From: Luscinia megarhynchos
Taxonomy: Eukaryota > Chordata > Aves > Passeriformes > Turdidae
Direction: 5' to 3'
Assembly (NCBI GenBank): GCA_034336665.1
Contig: CM067572.1
Coordinates: forward strand, 5,882,286-5,946,285
DNA: 64,000 bases
Below, piece after piece: positions 30,201-45,400 of this stretch (within the stretch, counting starts at the first letter, position 1; every line of letters begins with the position of its first letter). The translations under genes were made by a program, and so were the position numbers. The notes beneath the pieces were generated by a model. The model ran no database searches. It was not told the DNA's origin and was given only the letters and a program-made list of their open reading frames with translations.

Positions 30201-33200
30201 GCAATTACAAAGTATGATGCACCCACACTGCTGTTTTAGATCCAATTATGCTTTTAAAGGAAATATCTCCCACTTGCCTCTCCTTTTGTTTTGCAGCCTG
30301 GAGCAGGCACAGTGCATATGAAGAAGATTCCTCACTGGTAAAACCAGGATTAAATAAATAAATAAAATACCCCATGACAGGTAAAAAAAAGGATGGGCAG
30401 AGAGCTTTACAAATGATGCCCAAATTGCTCATGGGACCACACCAGGATCAATATTCCCTGCCCAAAAGAAATTCCATTTCAGCAGGCTCCCTCCCAGGTT
30501 TTATTTCCCTTCCCAGAGGATGGGCCTGTGGTTTGTAACACACTGCTCAGTCAGAATCAGCACAACATCCAGATATCCCAGGCAATTTTTAATGCTGCTA
30601 CAGAAAGTCCCTGAAGTCCCAAAATTTATCAGGCATAACACACATCAGCCATAAAAGTCAACAGAGATGCTGTCCTTGAGATGCACTCAGTAACAGGTCA
30701 GGAGCAGACCAGACCCACACCTGTGCTTTAGACAAACTGACCCACTCATTCCATGCCAGGAATCACACAAAAGTTCATTTTTCCAAAGGAAACCAGGTTT
30801 CTTACCCCAGAGACTACACCAGCTCTGGCTTTGCCCCCAGCCTGGCAGAAGTGTGTCTGTGCTTCAGGTCTCAGCCTGGCACCTCTGTCCCTTGAGGACC
30901 ATTCACACTAAAATTCCCAACTAAAATCCATTAAAAAGCAGCTCAAATGCCACTCTCACCAACACTAGATCTGCAGGCTAATCAGTGCCCAATGGTGCAA
31001 ACCTGGTGGTGTTTCTGACAAATCATTATTCCACTCCACGTGTTTGTGGCAGCTTTGTGGTGGCTCATGCCAAATGCTGGAGAACAGATGCCACCTGATA
31101 TGGCTCCTGGCCTAATAGGTTTTTTTGGTTCTTTAGGGTTTTTTTTTCAGATAAACCTGAACTGGCAGAGAAAGTTTATACATCAGATTACTACTGGGTA
31201 TCTCTTAATCACCATTTGATAATGTATACAGGAGTTACACTACAATTAGAGTTATTGTATCATCAAATAACAGCCTAAGAAAGGGATATTTCTGCAGTTG
31301 TAGGCGGGCTCGAACACATTCCCAATAGGTAGGATAACAGGAAAACCTGTCAGGCTGCTGTGAATAATGATTCCCCAAAAACATTCCAATCATTAGTTTG
31401 ATACCAAACATGATATGTTAAAGGGAGCAGTTAATGCTCTGGGTAGCTCTGAAGAATGCTTAATGTTCAGACATAAACAGACTGCTACATTTATCCATGG
31501 AAAACAGAAGTCTGGCTGCAGAAACAATAAAATCCCCTGCAACAGAAATATTGCCATTAGAGATTTCATTTTTTCCTCTTTTTTAAGAAATCCGGACAAA
31601 TATTTTGCTAGCATATGTGCACAAAATAGACATTTTATCAATTCTTGCTTAAGAGCCTTCCTTGTTTTTAATGGCTATGATAATCAAAATAAAAAGAGCA
31701 AAGGGTGCTGTTTCAATCCATCCACTCAGACCTGGCAAACTCCTGCTTGTGTGAGGTTTCAGCAGGATTTCATTCATATACCAAAGCCACCACAGGTTAC
31801 AGAACTGGAGATTTAAACCACAAAACACTGTTCCTTATGGCTGATGTTCTACTAAAGCTTTCTCCAAATGCTCTTCCCCAAGACATAATGGGCTCCATCC
31901 CCAATGGCTGATGAAACTCCTAAGTTTACATCCAAAGAATAGCCCTTTATAAATGTTTTATAAAGGAAAACTCATAAAATGAATTAGTGGTTCCTTTATA
32001 TCCAGCATGCAGCCTACGACTCGTGTTGTGTATCCTTTTGTGTAAGAATTTATTAGATTTACTTATTAAATTTTGATCAAAAAGAACATTTTGTCACACT
32101 CTAAAAAGAAAAAAAAAAGGTTGACTTTTCTTCAAGTGTACCAACTCCTTTTTGTTCTTTCACATCTTCACTTGAGCGATGGGGGCCAATATTGTATTGG
32201 GCACAGTACATCTGAACCCTTAGTAAAATTTTCCTACTATCTCGATGATCTGCAGTTAGGAATTCTAACATTCTGAATTAAAAGAAAAACATTTTTTCAA
32301 CTTAAATGCCCAAGTGTTTTCTGTAATATCTCAAAATAATGTTCTCATTTTCTGTATTTTTACCTGTGCCTCTAAATTGCTATTAGCTAAATGCCCTTTT
32401 GTTTAAGATTCAATAATACATCAGATGTGCACTTGCATGAAAATTATCTGTAATTCTACCTTATGAACCTTCTTACTGATTTCTCATATCATCAGGCTTT
32501 GCTAGTTTTCCTACTAGTAATTTAAACCAAGAGATGCTTCTCATGTTCATTGTTTAACTCTATTGCTTTGCTTTTAACCTCAGGAATACAGCTTAATTTC
32601 TGAACACTAAAAAAAATAACTTTTCCTTTCCTCATCTGAATTGCCTTCCTTAGCTCAGGCAATAAATATTTGTATTCTGTACTTCAGCTTTAGTGACCTA
32701 ATTTATGGCAACAGTCTCTGCCTTTTCATGCCAATTTGAGAGTATGAAGAATACAAGATGACAAAGCCAGTCTGAAATCTTCTGAAGAAAAAGAATTACA
32801 TCCCTGAAATGGAAGAGAAGGAAAAAAATAAAAACCAAAGCAAAACCCACAACAAAACACAAAAACCTTGGCTAAAAGTAAGTTACTGTCTACTTATCTG
32901 AAAAATGCAGCCCGGTCCTGAGTACAGTTACAAAATATGCTGCAAATGAAGCCCATTTGTTGATTTTGCCTAGAGCAAAGTAGTATTTAATTACTGAACT
33001 CTGAATCTCCTCCCCAAAGTCATATGTGTGTGACCCAGGGGGCTGGAATTCCGGATGTTACAGACAGACACAGCAGATCCAGTGCTGTGTTTCCACGGCT
33101 GTGGCTACAAAGCTGAAAACTTCTGTTCTTTCTAGAGCTGAAAGTACATCCTCCTGGACAGCTATAGGGCATCCTGCAGTGATTCTTGGCAGCCACATTT

Positions 33201-33435
33201 TGTAAATCCCAGGCTGACCAGGATACAGGGATATTTCTGGTATTGACACTTTATTCAACACTTGACATTTCTAAACCTTTTTTTCCTTTTCATTGTTGCA
33301 ATGCAACACCAGAAAAAATTATGTTTGGGGAAGATTTTTCTCCTTATATCCTGTATTAGAATAGTAAAGACATATTGTTTATTAGTATTTTAAAGACTTT
33401 TCAATTCTCTGGGTAACAATGAAAGTAGACACAGA

Positions 33436-33492
33436 TGGACTAAAGGATCTCCAGAGGTCCCTTCCAGTGCCAATCATTCTGTGATTCTGTGA
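33436..33492 (+). mobile_element. CR1 LINE 3'-end fragment
   Basis: GGATCTCCAGAGGTCCCTTCC followed by CCAATCATTCTGTGATTCTGTGA, here split, is the hallmark avian CR1 3' end with its short terminal ATTCTGTG repeats. The fragment is about 57 bp and 5'-truncated. Confidence 0.88.
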
Positions 33493-36400
33493 CATCCCTT
33501 TAAAAGCACAACTCTCCTGCATGACAATTACAACCTTGTTGAAATTGAGTTAGTCCTGATACATCCTTCTGAAGATGCAAATATGTTCCTTTATAATTTA
33601 AAAGCCAAGCTCAGCTGCTCAGAACATGTAGTAAAACCTTCAGCAGTAAGTCTTGCCTCATTTTATGATTACTTCATGAAAGCCACCCCTCCCTGACTCC
33701 CCACAAGATCCCGAGCCCAAATATCTTGTTTAGTGAAGGATTTTTAATCACAGAGCTCAGGCTCCCTGATGGAGACAAACTGGGATTAAATGAAAACTGT
33801 CCAGACATAGCAGTCCAAAGATTAAACCACCACCCTCTCTCAATATTTAAATAATTATCAGAGTACAACAGAAAATACAGCTGAACATTATGAAATGCTC
33901 CTTGATCTATTGTATAATCCAAACTAAAAGCATTTTTAGGAAGGAAGAACCTGTGGTTTGATGGGATGACCTTCAGGGTTAAACTGTCCTACCCACACAC
34001 AAGCTGGACAGATGATTAGGGCAGCAAAACTTGAAATGTGGCATTTGCCAAAACTGATTAGAAAGTGATTGGTCCTGATTGATGACCAGAATTAGCAGAT
34101 TCACCTGAGGGAGCACTAGTATAGGCTTGGCCAGTATGGATTACTTCAAGATGACCTGCAAGGTCCAAATTCCAGGCTCTGCGTGCTAAATATATCTCTG
34201 TAATGGAGAGGGAAGCACCAGACAAATGTTTGGCATTCCTCCAGGGAGAGACATCTGTCCATCTGTCCCTCAAAAGGGACAATCATCTTATTAGAGGGGC
34301 ACCTCAGGAGCAGTGGCAACACCTAACAAGCTCTGCAGCTTCCATTCTTAGGCCATTAGAAGGATGTCCCTTTAGACAGAGTCACAGTCCTTCAGGAGTA
34401 CCTAATTCCAATAAATAAAGACTTCTGCAATCAAACTTTTAGACCCTGTCTCAGGAAGGCTTTGTGAAATTGTTCAGTGGCTTTACTCAGTGCTAAAACA
34501 GCTGCCTGCTAATGCTGCCTGGATCTAGACACAGAACAGCTGCTGGAAGCAAGTCCAAGAAAGGTGAAAACTGGAAAAAGCTTTTTCTGCACCATTGTTT
34601 AAAATCCTCTATACGCCTTTTTTGGCATGCACCTGGTTTTAAGTATGCAACTGTATGGCTGCTGATCTCCTGTGCTGCATTAAAGCCTTTGCAAGAAATT
34701 AATTATGGATGAATGTGGGAGCACACCCATTAAACCTCGCTTGGATCAAACTGTGCAAAAAATTCTGAGAAAATAACAGATTGAGAAGAGCCCTTGAGTG
34801 AGTCAAAATGAGCCCTGTCAAGGGCTTCTGCTGAGACTAAGGTGGGGAGGGGCAAGGTCCAAAAATGCTTTTCTGTTTGTGAACACCACCACTGAAAATA
34901 AACATTACTCCTGTGGTTTAATCTTTCTGGTCGAGAACCTGTAGAAATTAACAGTTAAAGAGGGTTAAAAATCTCCATCCTGTGCTAAGTTTCTGTTCTC
35001 ACTTATTTTCACTGCTAGAAAACCAACTAAATAACGTGGCCTGTAAGTCTGATCAGGAACATTCCATTTTTCCCAATATGTTCTTCCTGATGTTCCCACA
35101 ATAGATCATTCAGGGCTCTAAGGGACTGTGTCAATTGAATTGAATGATGTGGTCGCCTGCTGGTACATAAATGCAAAAGCAAAGCTGAGGGGGTTTATTT
35201 TCAAAACAGGAGACATTGATCCTGTGACAATGTTCCATTACCCTGACTTTATTTCTATTAGAGACAGTGATTACATCTACATCAATTGCTTGAGCTGATG
35301 GATACTGGTGCACTAACAGTGACACAGTTTTTCACTAGGCTGCTGCTGGATGCTTACAAAACAAGACTTATTCTCCAACTAATGCTACTTATTTCTCCAT
35401 GGAAAACCACTGAAGTTTGGGCAGACTTTTGTAATTAGTCAGTTCTCAGCTGTCTGTGGCTTTTTGGGGGGGTTTTGTGTGTTCTGTAAATCTTTTTGTG
35501 GGATGGTGATTAGTGACTGTATAGCCTGGCATGGATTCTATTTGTTATGATTAAAATATTTACATTGCTACCTGCTGGTAATAAAACAGCAGATGTAGCT
35601 CCCAGAAGCAGCTGTGGGAAGGTATTTTTGCACTCCTACAACAGCAGCCTTATCCTGACTGGGGATTTTTTTATCCAGCTGTATGGGCTCCTCTTCCCTT
35701 TTCCTGCAGTGTCACCCTCTTGCAGCTTCTGCCCACTGCTCTTGCTCTTTCCCAAGCTGGTGATCCATCTTCCAGCTTTCATCTCTTATCTGACATCCGA
35801 TCTCAAAAGCCTGTGGTCACACATTTGCCCTGGTTTTCACCTCCTCACCGTGCACTGCTACACATACTCTGCACTCCTAAGCCCATCTCTCCATCTGCTC
35901 TCCAGAGCATTCATCTGTACCTCCTTCAGTCACTCCTTTGCTATCTCCTCCTTTCATTAATTTTCCATTACAACCCAAGTTGCTAACATTTTGCATGAAT
36001 AAATTCTGTTGGTGGAAAAAAAAAATTAAATTCAGCATCAACAACGGTGTTTTCTAGTCCAAGTAAACCCTGTTCATTTTATTTGTCCTTGTTTGTATAG
36101 CCTGGTGCCCTGAGTCATGACCTGAACTGCCTGCAGGAGAAAGGCCTTTGAGGCTCTTCAGTGTATTTACCAGAATGGGTTCTCTCACTCTTGATAAGGA
36201 AGTCTTTTTAATGTTGCCATAACAACAAGAATTGGAGGTGACTGGGAGTGACAGTAACCAGCACAGCAGTGCCCTGAGCTCCCAGCACCTGAGCAGGTGC
36301 ACAGACTGGGGCCAGAGCAGGGTCCCTGCCCCTGCTGCTGCCCACAGCGTGTTAGCTGGCACCTCCTTGCTCAGGTCAGTTCAGACTGCACATCCAGAAT

Positions 36401-39400
36401 TTCTGCACAGCCAACAGCTAAATAAAGACTCCAAACTGTGCTCTGTGGTGTGACTGGGGACCTGCAAGGCTGAGCCTGCAGGGATCCAAGCAGTTGTGAG
36501 AGCAGTGAATTCTGCTAGACTCCAAGTTTGGAAACATTCAATGGTGGCCACTCCTGCTTGATGGTGTTGGAATAGGTTTTTTGCATAACACTGTATTTTT
36601 GGTTTTTATTGAGGTTTGGGTTTAGTAAGGTTATTATTACTTGGGTAGCTACACTAAATTTCTGTAGGTCTTTGGGGACTGGCTCCTCTTTTCTAGTGAG
36701 CAACCAAATTAAAACCAAAAACCAAACATGCATCAGTCTGGGCACATGAACATGATCTTTTCCAACAAAAGATCCACCCACTCATTTACCCTGCTTGTGT
36801 CTAGCCTGAACAGTCTCATCTTGGCTTTTTAAGCATCTACAAAGTTATTTTCAAGTGCAGGTATTATTTTGAGTATAGTAAGTTGACAGAACTACTCCAT
36901 AAATAATACTGACCACAAAATTGGAGCAGGAGAGCATTTCCTGGAGTGGAAGGATACTCTATGTCTGTGAGCATCTTTCCTAATCCCTACATTATTTTGG
37001 AAAAGATCAGGGATTATCAGGCACAGTACAGCTTCAGCAGTGTTAAGAATATAAACATATGGAAAAGAGAGAGGCAGTAACGAGGTGCTCAGTGCACAGA
37101 ACAGGTCTTGAAGAGCCTTTGATCCACTCTAAAAGCAAATAAACCCAGCTTATTTCCCCATTGTTAAGCCTAGTCTTTTATGCCTTTCCCATGAGAAAAT
37201 AAGTTTTGGAATTATGTACTCTGGCAGAATCTAGTTTGGGAATAAATAATTTTTCTCAAATTCCTTTGTGATGCATAAAAGCTGCCAATTCTTTTCCTGA
37301 GGCAGATGTCTTGTTGAACAGTAACAGCTCTGAGTCCCGGGTTTTGGAAAAATTAAGGATGAAACAAAACCCCTGTGAGGGAATACCATAATGGGGTGAA
37401 AAATGAAAAATATCCAACCTAACAACCCCACAGGATATAGAGAAGATCCTTTAGTTACAATTTATTGAAATTTCAAGTCAAGAAAATACGAACTGTTAAC
37501 AAGGAAAGAGAATTTCCAGCTTTAGTGGCCATTAATCACAGAACAACTACATCAGAACCTGCTCCTTAACTGAAGAAGAGGCCAGATTTCTTTATCTGTT
37601 TTTAAATTTGGGATGAATAAAAAGAAGAGCGTGCCCTTTGGACAGGGAAAACAATTAATTAGTTATACTAACAATGCAGGGGTTTGTTGTGGATTTTTTT
37701 TAACAAAAGCCTTGAATACCTCAGACTTCTTAGGACAAGGTCAGTATTACTCATGACCTGTGAATTGATGGCAAACAGATAGATTGGCACTTGTGAACAT
37801 TAATAGCAGCAATACACTGCACTTTAAACAAGCTTTTCTCAATTTACCCAGATATTAGACATGCTAAAAAATCTAATGCAGCTGGCCAGCAGAATTTCAC
37901 CTCAGGAGCTTTAGAGACGTGTAACTCACAACTGACTGCAGCATTATGCATGAATGGAGTTCTAAAGAAAGCTTAAGAAAGTTTACCCTCAGATTAAAAA
38001 CTCAACTCTCTGCTTTGCCCAAGCAGTTTCACATCCACCTCTGTTCACTAAAGCAGCCTGAAATGAGCCTGTGGGAATCTGCAGGTAAATAACCATTCTG
38101 AGTGCAGGATCTTGAACAGAGCGGAAACCCCCCTCACCGCTTTTTGCAAAACCAAAAGTCATAGATAACGTGTTTCTGCAATTGGGCACATGAATGCAAA
38201 CCCAGAATATGTGTGAATCTCCATGAGCTGAGTCTACTCCCACACTCCTGCACTATCCCTGCCCTACTGGTTGCTAATCTGCAAAAAATGCCTCCTTTCC
38301 TCATACTGCTCCACCAATGCCACCTACAGCACCGTCTTACTCTTAAATAAAAGCAAAAGCAACACCAGAATCAAGAAGTGCAAACCACAGCTCTGAGTCT
38401 AAGAAGCCATCTTAAAACTGCAGCACATTTTTGTTCAGGAATAGTCAAATTGCAGTGTCTGTGGACAAAATACAGAAATCAGTTACCAGTGTAAACAACA
38501 TCAAGTGCAAAAGGGCTGTATGAAATCATCTTCACCGAGGGTTTTTTTTTTCCCCCATAATTAAAGGCCAATTTGCAGGGGGAAAATAAATCAGATATTC
38601 CTCATTTAAGGAATAAAAATTACTAATTAAAACAAATTTATTTCAGAAAAAGGGCCTATGAAGTGGATCAGAAAAACTGTATCCACTTTGGCACCTCGAG
38701 ATTTAATTTCGGGTGAACTTTGAAGTTAGGTAGCTAAACTTTCCAGAAGCACCTAAATCACTTAGATGCCATATCAGAATTATTTCTAACAAAGAACAGG
38801 ATGTGAAGTTCTTGCCTGTTGTGGCTGCTTCCTACCAAAACCCATCTCTCAAAAGCCATGCAAGAAATTAAGAAACAAACATTGGCTGACAAACATTACT
38901 TTTGGTATTTGAAGAGGCAAAGCTCTTATTTGTTAATCTTATATCAAATATTACAGAAGGGGTTTAATACTCATGATCTCAGCCCTGCTACAGACTCTGG
39001 GCACGGCCACTCAGTGTCTGCAGCTGCAGACAGCACTGATTCATTGTCCCAGGCAGTGACACAGCATCACCACTGTGCTCATCCTATTTTCCATTTGCAA
39101 CTGAAAATATCAGGAATGCGAGACCAATGTAAAAATTCCCATTTCTTCTTTCACTGCTCAGTATGGCAGTCTGCAGTACTGCTGTGATTTATCACAAAAT
39201 AACAGAGGAATAAAGCAACAGCAGCTCCAGCAGCATCTCTGTGCTGGAGAGCCTTGGAAAGAGGAGTGAGCTCCTGAGACAGCTCTGGAAAAGGTGACCC
39301 AGAGGTGGAAGGGGTGGGTCATTAGGGCAGGGTGCTGCTTTACTTTTACAAAATGAAAGATTGGGCATTCCTGGGCATTCTGTCATGATGGTCCCTTCAG

Positions 39401-42400
39401 GGCTGTCACTGCCTCCTGCACAGGGCTCGGGGACAGTGGGGTGACAACCAAGGGTCCCTTGGTGCAGTCCCCCTGTGGGACTGCCCAACACCAGACCCTG
39501 GTGGGCACACAGAAACACCTCACCCCAGGAACTCTGCAACAAGGGACACATTGTTTTCCAAGCCTGCAAGTGTTTCTTCCTTTAATGTATACCATTTTCA
39601 GTTTCTGCTACAGGAACCACCCTCAAAGCAGACATTCCATCTCTGCACCTCTGTGTCCTACTCTGTGCCATACCTCAAATCTGAGCGTGGAGGTTTCCAT
39701 GAGCAAAACCTGTACTGTCTAGGTATCAGTGCTGTGTATTTTGGCAGAGACATCTCCATCTATATTAGCTATACCCAAAGTTCAATAAGAAGGTGTATTG
39801 ATTTTTCCCTCCAAGCATATATATATATATTTGATGAAAAACTCACTCATGCCTCCAAAAGTTGTCTAGACATTTAAACTGATCCCCCTTCTGCCTTCAG
39901 CATCTGCTTTTTTTTGTCAAAATGAAACTGTACCAAGGGTCTTTTGACAGAACATTAAGAATAGGATGTATGCTGAGGTGATATGCCTATAATGCATGGA
40001 AAAGGCACGTGACAATGTCAGTGTCATCAGCCTCCTTGACTAGATTTTCTATACCCTGCAATATACCTTTTTTTTTTTTAAAACTGGGAACTGTTCCAAT
40101 ATCTGAATCATCAAGAGAAGTCTTGTCTTCTATAGAAAGCCCTGAAAAACAAAAACAAGCTTCTTTCCTTGCCTGTAGAAATTGGAATATTTTGCCTAAC
40201 TCAAATTATCCCACACTAAGGACAACTTTGAATAAAACTGCCAAGTTCTGATACTTCATCAGTGCTTAAGTCTAAAGGCATATTTATACTACTGTAAAGG
40301 AAAAATTCCCAGAGATTGGATGATTGTGCCTGCCATAACACAGCCCCAGACGGCTCCTACACATTGCAAAGTCACCTGCATCTCTACAAGTAATTGCATT
40401 GTTGATCTTAGAAGATTAAAGCAGCACACCAAATGTTCCTCTTGCTAATTTGGCACTCTACAGAAGATCTAACTGGTAAAAGGAGCCTGAACACACCTGT
40501 AGAAGAATATATAATGACATTCAAAAAATACATTTAAAAGCAGTTTAAAAAACACTATTTTGCTTTTTTGTATAGCACATGGGATATAAAAAAGCTATAC
40601 CAAAGCAGCCTGTGGTATATAAAGTTCTTGTTTTGTGAAGGAATCATCCTCCCAAGCTGTATGCAAAAACCTGCCTGAGTGCCTATATCCACACATAAAA
40701 ACCTTAAAATTTAAAGCTGTTGGCTTTGTACAGTAGAAGCAGGAGAGTGAGTCTACTGCAGAAACTCTTATCAAATGGGCTGAAAGTCACAAGGGATCCA
40801 ATTAAGATAAAAAGTTCAAACCCAGGACATTTCCTCTTCTTTCTGACTGCTCAGGCCAACATCAGACATCTGTTCTCACTAATTTTTTAATTAATCCCCT
40901 TTGAAGCAAACTATTCAAAACCTGACAATGCCTCATCTGTCCGATAAGGACCCCCCTCCAGCAGAAGGTGCTATTTTGAATTAAAATGCTCCTGCACTGA
41001 TGCAGTTGGAAACACAACCATAGCTTTGTGTAGAAAAAACGAGTTTTGCTGAGTCAAGCTAAAACATTAGCAGAGATGGAAATACACCCTGCCTTGTAAC
41101 TGCAGGCCACTATTACACAGGCAGCTGCACTGAAATGGGCTGCAGCTTGTCCCACAAGTGACCTCTACTCTGCTTTTTGCAGAATTAACCAATCACAGTA
41201 ACTGCTTCTGCTAGCTCAGAGTCAAACAAATTAGATAGGATGGCTTTCACAAAAAGAAACTCACCTCCTTTGGTTATCTTTACCTCGCCTCAAACAGATT
41301 CTATGCACGTAAAATTCTGCTCACCCATTTCCAGTAATGGGAGCATTATTTGAAAATAAAGAGATGATAGAGAGGAAGAAGTCCATGACTCCTCCAGATG
41401 ACATTATACTTTAATAAGTACTGCACAAATTGCTCACAACATTTTGAAAAATTTTCAGTTATTTCTCAGACTCCAAAGAGCTCCCATCATCTTTCTTTTC
41501 TTACAATATTTATAAAGCTATGATGTTTTTACTTTGCAGAATTGCCATTTAACATTCTTGAGTGATGCTAGTCAAACCTTCCCAAAGCCATTGCTCTCCT
41601 GTAAATCTGAAAGCCCATTTTCTGCCACTCCAAGACCTAGAAACTCCAAATTAAGCCTACATGCATGAGTGGTGCATGCTCAAGGCATTATGGACTTACA
41701 GCACTGGAAATCACACACTGAGTGGTGCCATGACCTATTATTTTAGATAAACCAACCTAATGCAATGGCAGAAGGGAAAATGACTTCAGTCTTTGTTCAC
41801 TCAACTTCCAACACCTTTTGCTTCCTTCATTTATCAGTCCAGAGACTTCTCAAGCAAGGACACCCCTCTCCTCAGAGAGGGGTATCTCCAACACAAAGAC
41901 TTTATTTGTTTCTAAGCTTGACCAGAAAATCCCATTGAGAAGTTCTTGTGGACCCCACCTTGTTTTTGCAAAGTGCACATGGACACAGATCAATCCAGAA
42001 GAATATTTAAACATATTCCAGCCCCACTGCCTTCAACTGCTTAAGTGATGTGCTGGAGCAGAGCCAGCACAACACTACCCTGCAAGGCCACAAAGAACAT
42101 CAGCAATATCCTCCTCTACCTTGTGGAGGTCTACTGGAAAGGTAAGGTTTGTTAAAACAAGTTCCCTGCCTTTGAGTGCCCTCTAATGACCTAATCACAC
42201 CAAGAGAGATTGCCAAAAAATTTAAGGGATTGTGGATCAAAAAAAAAGAAAAAATTAAAAAAAACCCAATGGAAAAAAGGGGGGGTGCTGGGAAAGAAGA
42301 CATCTGCTACACCCACAAGACATTTGTTAAATTATGGTATATATTAAAAATTCTACAGATACAAATGTGGTCTCAGTTGTCTCCTGCAGAAAGAACAAAT

Positions 42401-45400
42401 GCTCAATTGTGCTCTTGCACAATGCTTGAGCATGGCTGCTGGTGGCCTGGTGCACAAGGAATTTTCCCTTTCTAAGAATAAGCATAGGTAATCTCATCTC
42501 CCTTGTAACTCTAGCCATGGAGAAGAGATAAGAAAATATATTTAAGGAAAGTTTCCAAACTCAAAAGAAATGATACAGGGTTTGCAGTTACGTACATTTA
42601 AAGAAAACAACTGCAAAATCACGATTGTACATCACATTTAAGCAGACACTAATAACAGCACACTGTCTGGATATTTACCCTCTGAAACACACACTTGTAT
42701 TTTCTGTTAGGAATACAAGACTTGAGCACTTGAAAAAAAACCATACTATAATCAAAAACACAGTAATTTTTCATCTTTTTTTAAGAACTGAGGCAATAGT
42801 GACTCCACACCTCAAGAAGACAATACAGTTTTGACAAAAGGTCTATTTATTAATAATTTCCATACTGTGAATTGATGTGTTATATCATAACTCTCAACAG
42901 AATGAACACGGATTTACACATGAGACACTAACAGCTCCAAAAGGAGCTGTTAAAGACCAGTGAATAAAAGAACACTTAATGTAAGGATTCAGTGCAGAAA
43001 CTGATACCTGACAAATACTGCAAATGCACGTAATACTAAATTGTACCAAACTACAGTCCACTTTTATGACAAATAAATAGATAAATCATTGAGTGTCCTT
43101 ACCAGAACTACTCTCTGAAACCCCACAAAATTGTGATGTGGCAGCAGTACAGCCCCTGGTATTACACCACCTGTAACACAAACCATATTATGATAGTTTC
43201 TATCAATATTTATTTTAAAGGAGGAAAAAAGGATAAAAGCTATTTTTCTACCAGTATTTTTACTGAAAGAATTAAAATAACATTCAGTTTCCTACTGATA
43301 ACAATATATGCTTAGTTAAGAAAATAAACAAACAAAAATTAGAGACCTTGATTATTTACATGGAATTTATTTAAAAAACAAATTATAATCAGTTTCAACT
43401 CTATCCCCTTCTCACTCTTTTAGTTGAAAGCAAATCCCCACTACAGAACAGCACATTAGCTTCAAAGAAATTTCTGTTCTTTTTGTCTGTCCACACTGAC
43501 AAAGGGGAACTTTGCAAACTTTCTCTGGAGTTTCAAAGGGGTAAGGATTGCTGCAATAGATATTGCAGTGTTAACCAATACATACTAAAAGGATTCAATA
43601 GGAAGATAAAAACTATGATCAAACCATCCAGTTTTCAAGTGACCACTCAGGAGCTAAATTTCACACCAACAAATTATGAAGAGTAAGTTGTATGAACAAT
43701 CCTTAAAACACCTTGATGAAGTTAATCTCTACAGGCTACTTCAAAATGTAAACAGTCCCCAGGAATACACGACACACCTGTGATCAGAATAATTACTGAT
43801 GCTGTATTTGTGCAACATGGTGATTCCTACCACCAATATTCATTACAGATTAAATCATTAGGAAGTGATTTTATGTAAACTAAGGGATTAAGGTTTGAAG
43901 GCAGAAGCTCAGGAACACTGGGCACCACAAGAGAATCCACATGTCAAAAAGAATGCTGTTTGAAGCAGGATGCACTCAATAGTAAAACAGCTAACTCTGC
44001 CCCCTGGAAGAGGATCTGGAAAAGAACAAACAAGTTTCTAAGCACTAAACTCCATTGACAAAGGCTCACAAAACACATTACAAATAGCACTAAAACTTCC
44101 CAAGCACCTCCTTAATGCTAGGATTAAAACCAAGGAAGGCAGCACATGCCTTAAACAGGCCTTAACATTTCAGACTTTCCATCATCCTAAAAGCAGCCAC
44201 TGACCTCTAAGAAACCCTCTGCTATTTAGTCTGCTGCTAAGCTCAGTAAGACTTGAATATGTTTTTTCCTTTTTTGATTGGAGGACCACAGGGTATTTTG
44301 GTCAGCAATCATTTTCCATGTTTAAATTCAAGAGAATCAAGCAAACTTCTTTCACTCCTGAAAAGCCTCCAACAGCCAAATGGACAGTAATTTCCAAAAC
44401 CATGATACCACCACCCTGGACTGGAAAAGTGTCCTGGTCCTCCCTGTAACACAGTAGTTCACAAGAACTAAGTGAAAAGGTCCTCACCCTCCATTAATGT
44501 AATTTTAATTCTCTGCTAGGCTATTATGTATTGCTTTGATCATTTCTACAAACCTAACTGTATATGCCAGCTGCATTGCTAAAATTTAATTTGGAAAAAA
44601 ATAATCAGAAGCAAAGTTTAAAAAGCTTATAAAATTTTAACTCCAAGTGCAAAAGGTCATTAAAAGGGGATGTTGATCCTGCTGGTTGAACAAACAAGAC
44701 AGAGCAGTAAGTTTCAACTTTTATGCTTTGAACCTTGTACACTTGATGTTTACATTAAGGATTTTTCATTCATTTGGAACAAACTCTGCTCAAGTAAATA
44801 ACTGAAATTACCCCCAAATTGATGCCAAACAAGTGAAAGAACCTGGAGGCCCTACAGGAGGGCAGAGAACCACCACACCCTCAACAGAAGCTGCTTTAAG
44901 AGGAATTTTCCCCAGAGAGCACACTCAGAAAACACAAAACACACTGAGAAATTCACCATTGCATGAACCTCCCTACAACAGCAGAAACCTGGTCACAGTT
45001 ACCTCAACCATGGCATGGCATGGAACAGCAAGAATTAAATGCATGGCCTAACCTAACAGGGCTTTTAGGAATGAATAAGCAACAAAAGTAATTATTCAGA
45101 TAGATCCTGATAGTCAGCTACTTCTGCAGGCACTGGCAGCTTGTAACAGGACCATCAGAAAATCCTTTAAATTATACTTTTAACCTGTTTCAAATTAATA
45201 AATAAGAGTAAAAATGATTGCACGTGCTGCAGAGACAAATTACTGAAAGACTATGGTTTTTTTTTTTATGTATGTTAGTGATGTGAATAGAATTTGTGGC
45301 AAAAAAACCCTTCACATACAGTGAAGGATGTTGGATAAAAACATCACATTTAGTTATATTTCTATCAAGTGATATGATGAAATGAAGCACAATCTCAGGG

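Noticed and set aside
32073..32276. Peptide with YYLDD resembling a reverse transcriptase active-site motif
   Set aside because: Only the short motif is present; no flanking polymerase motifs, and the ORF begins in a lysine-rich A run. Treated as chance.
35547..35986. Two overlapping plus-strand ORFs of 137 and 88 codons
   Set aside because: Pyrimidine-rich low-complexity translation (leucine/serine/proline) with no recognisable domain.
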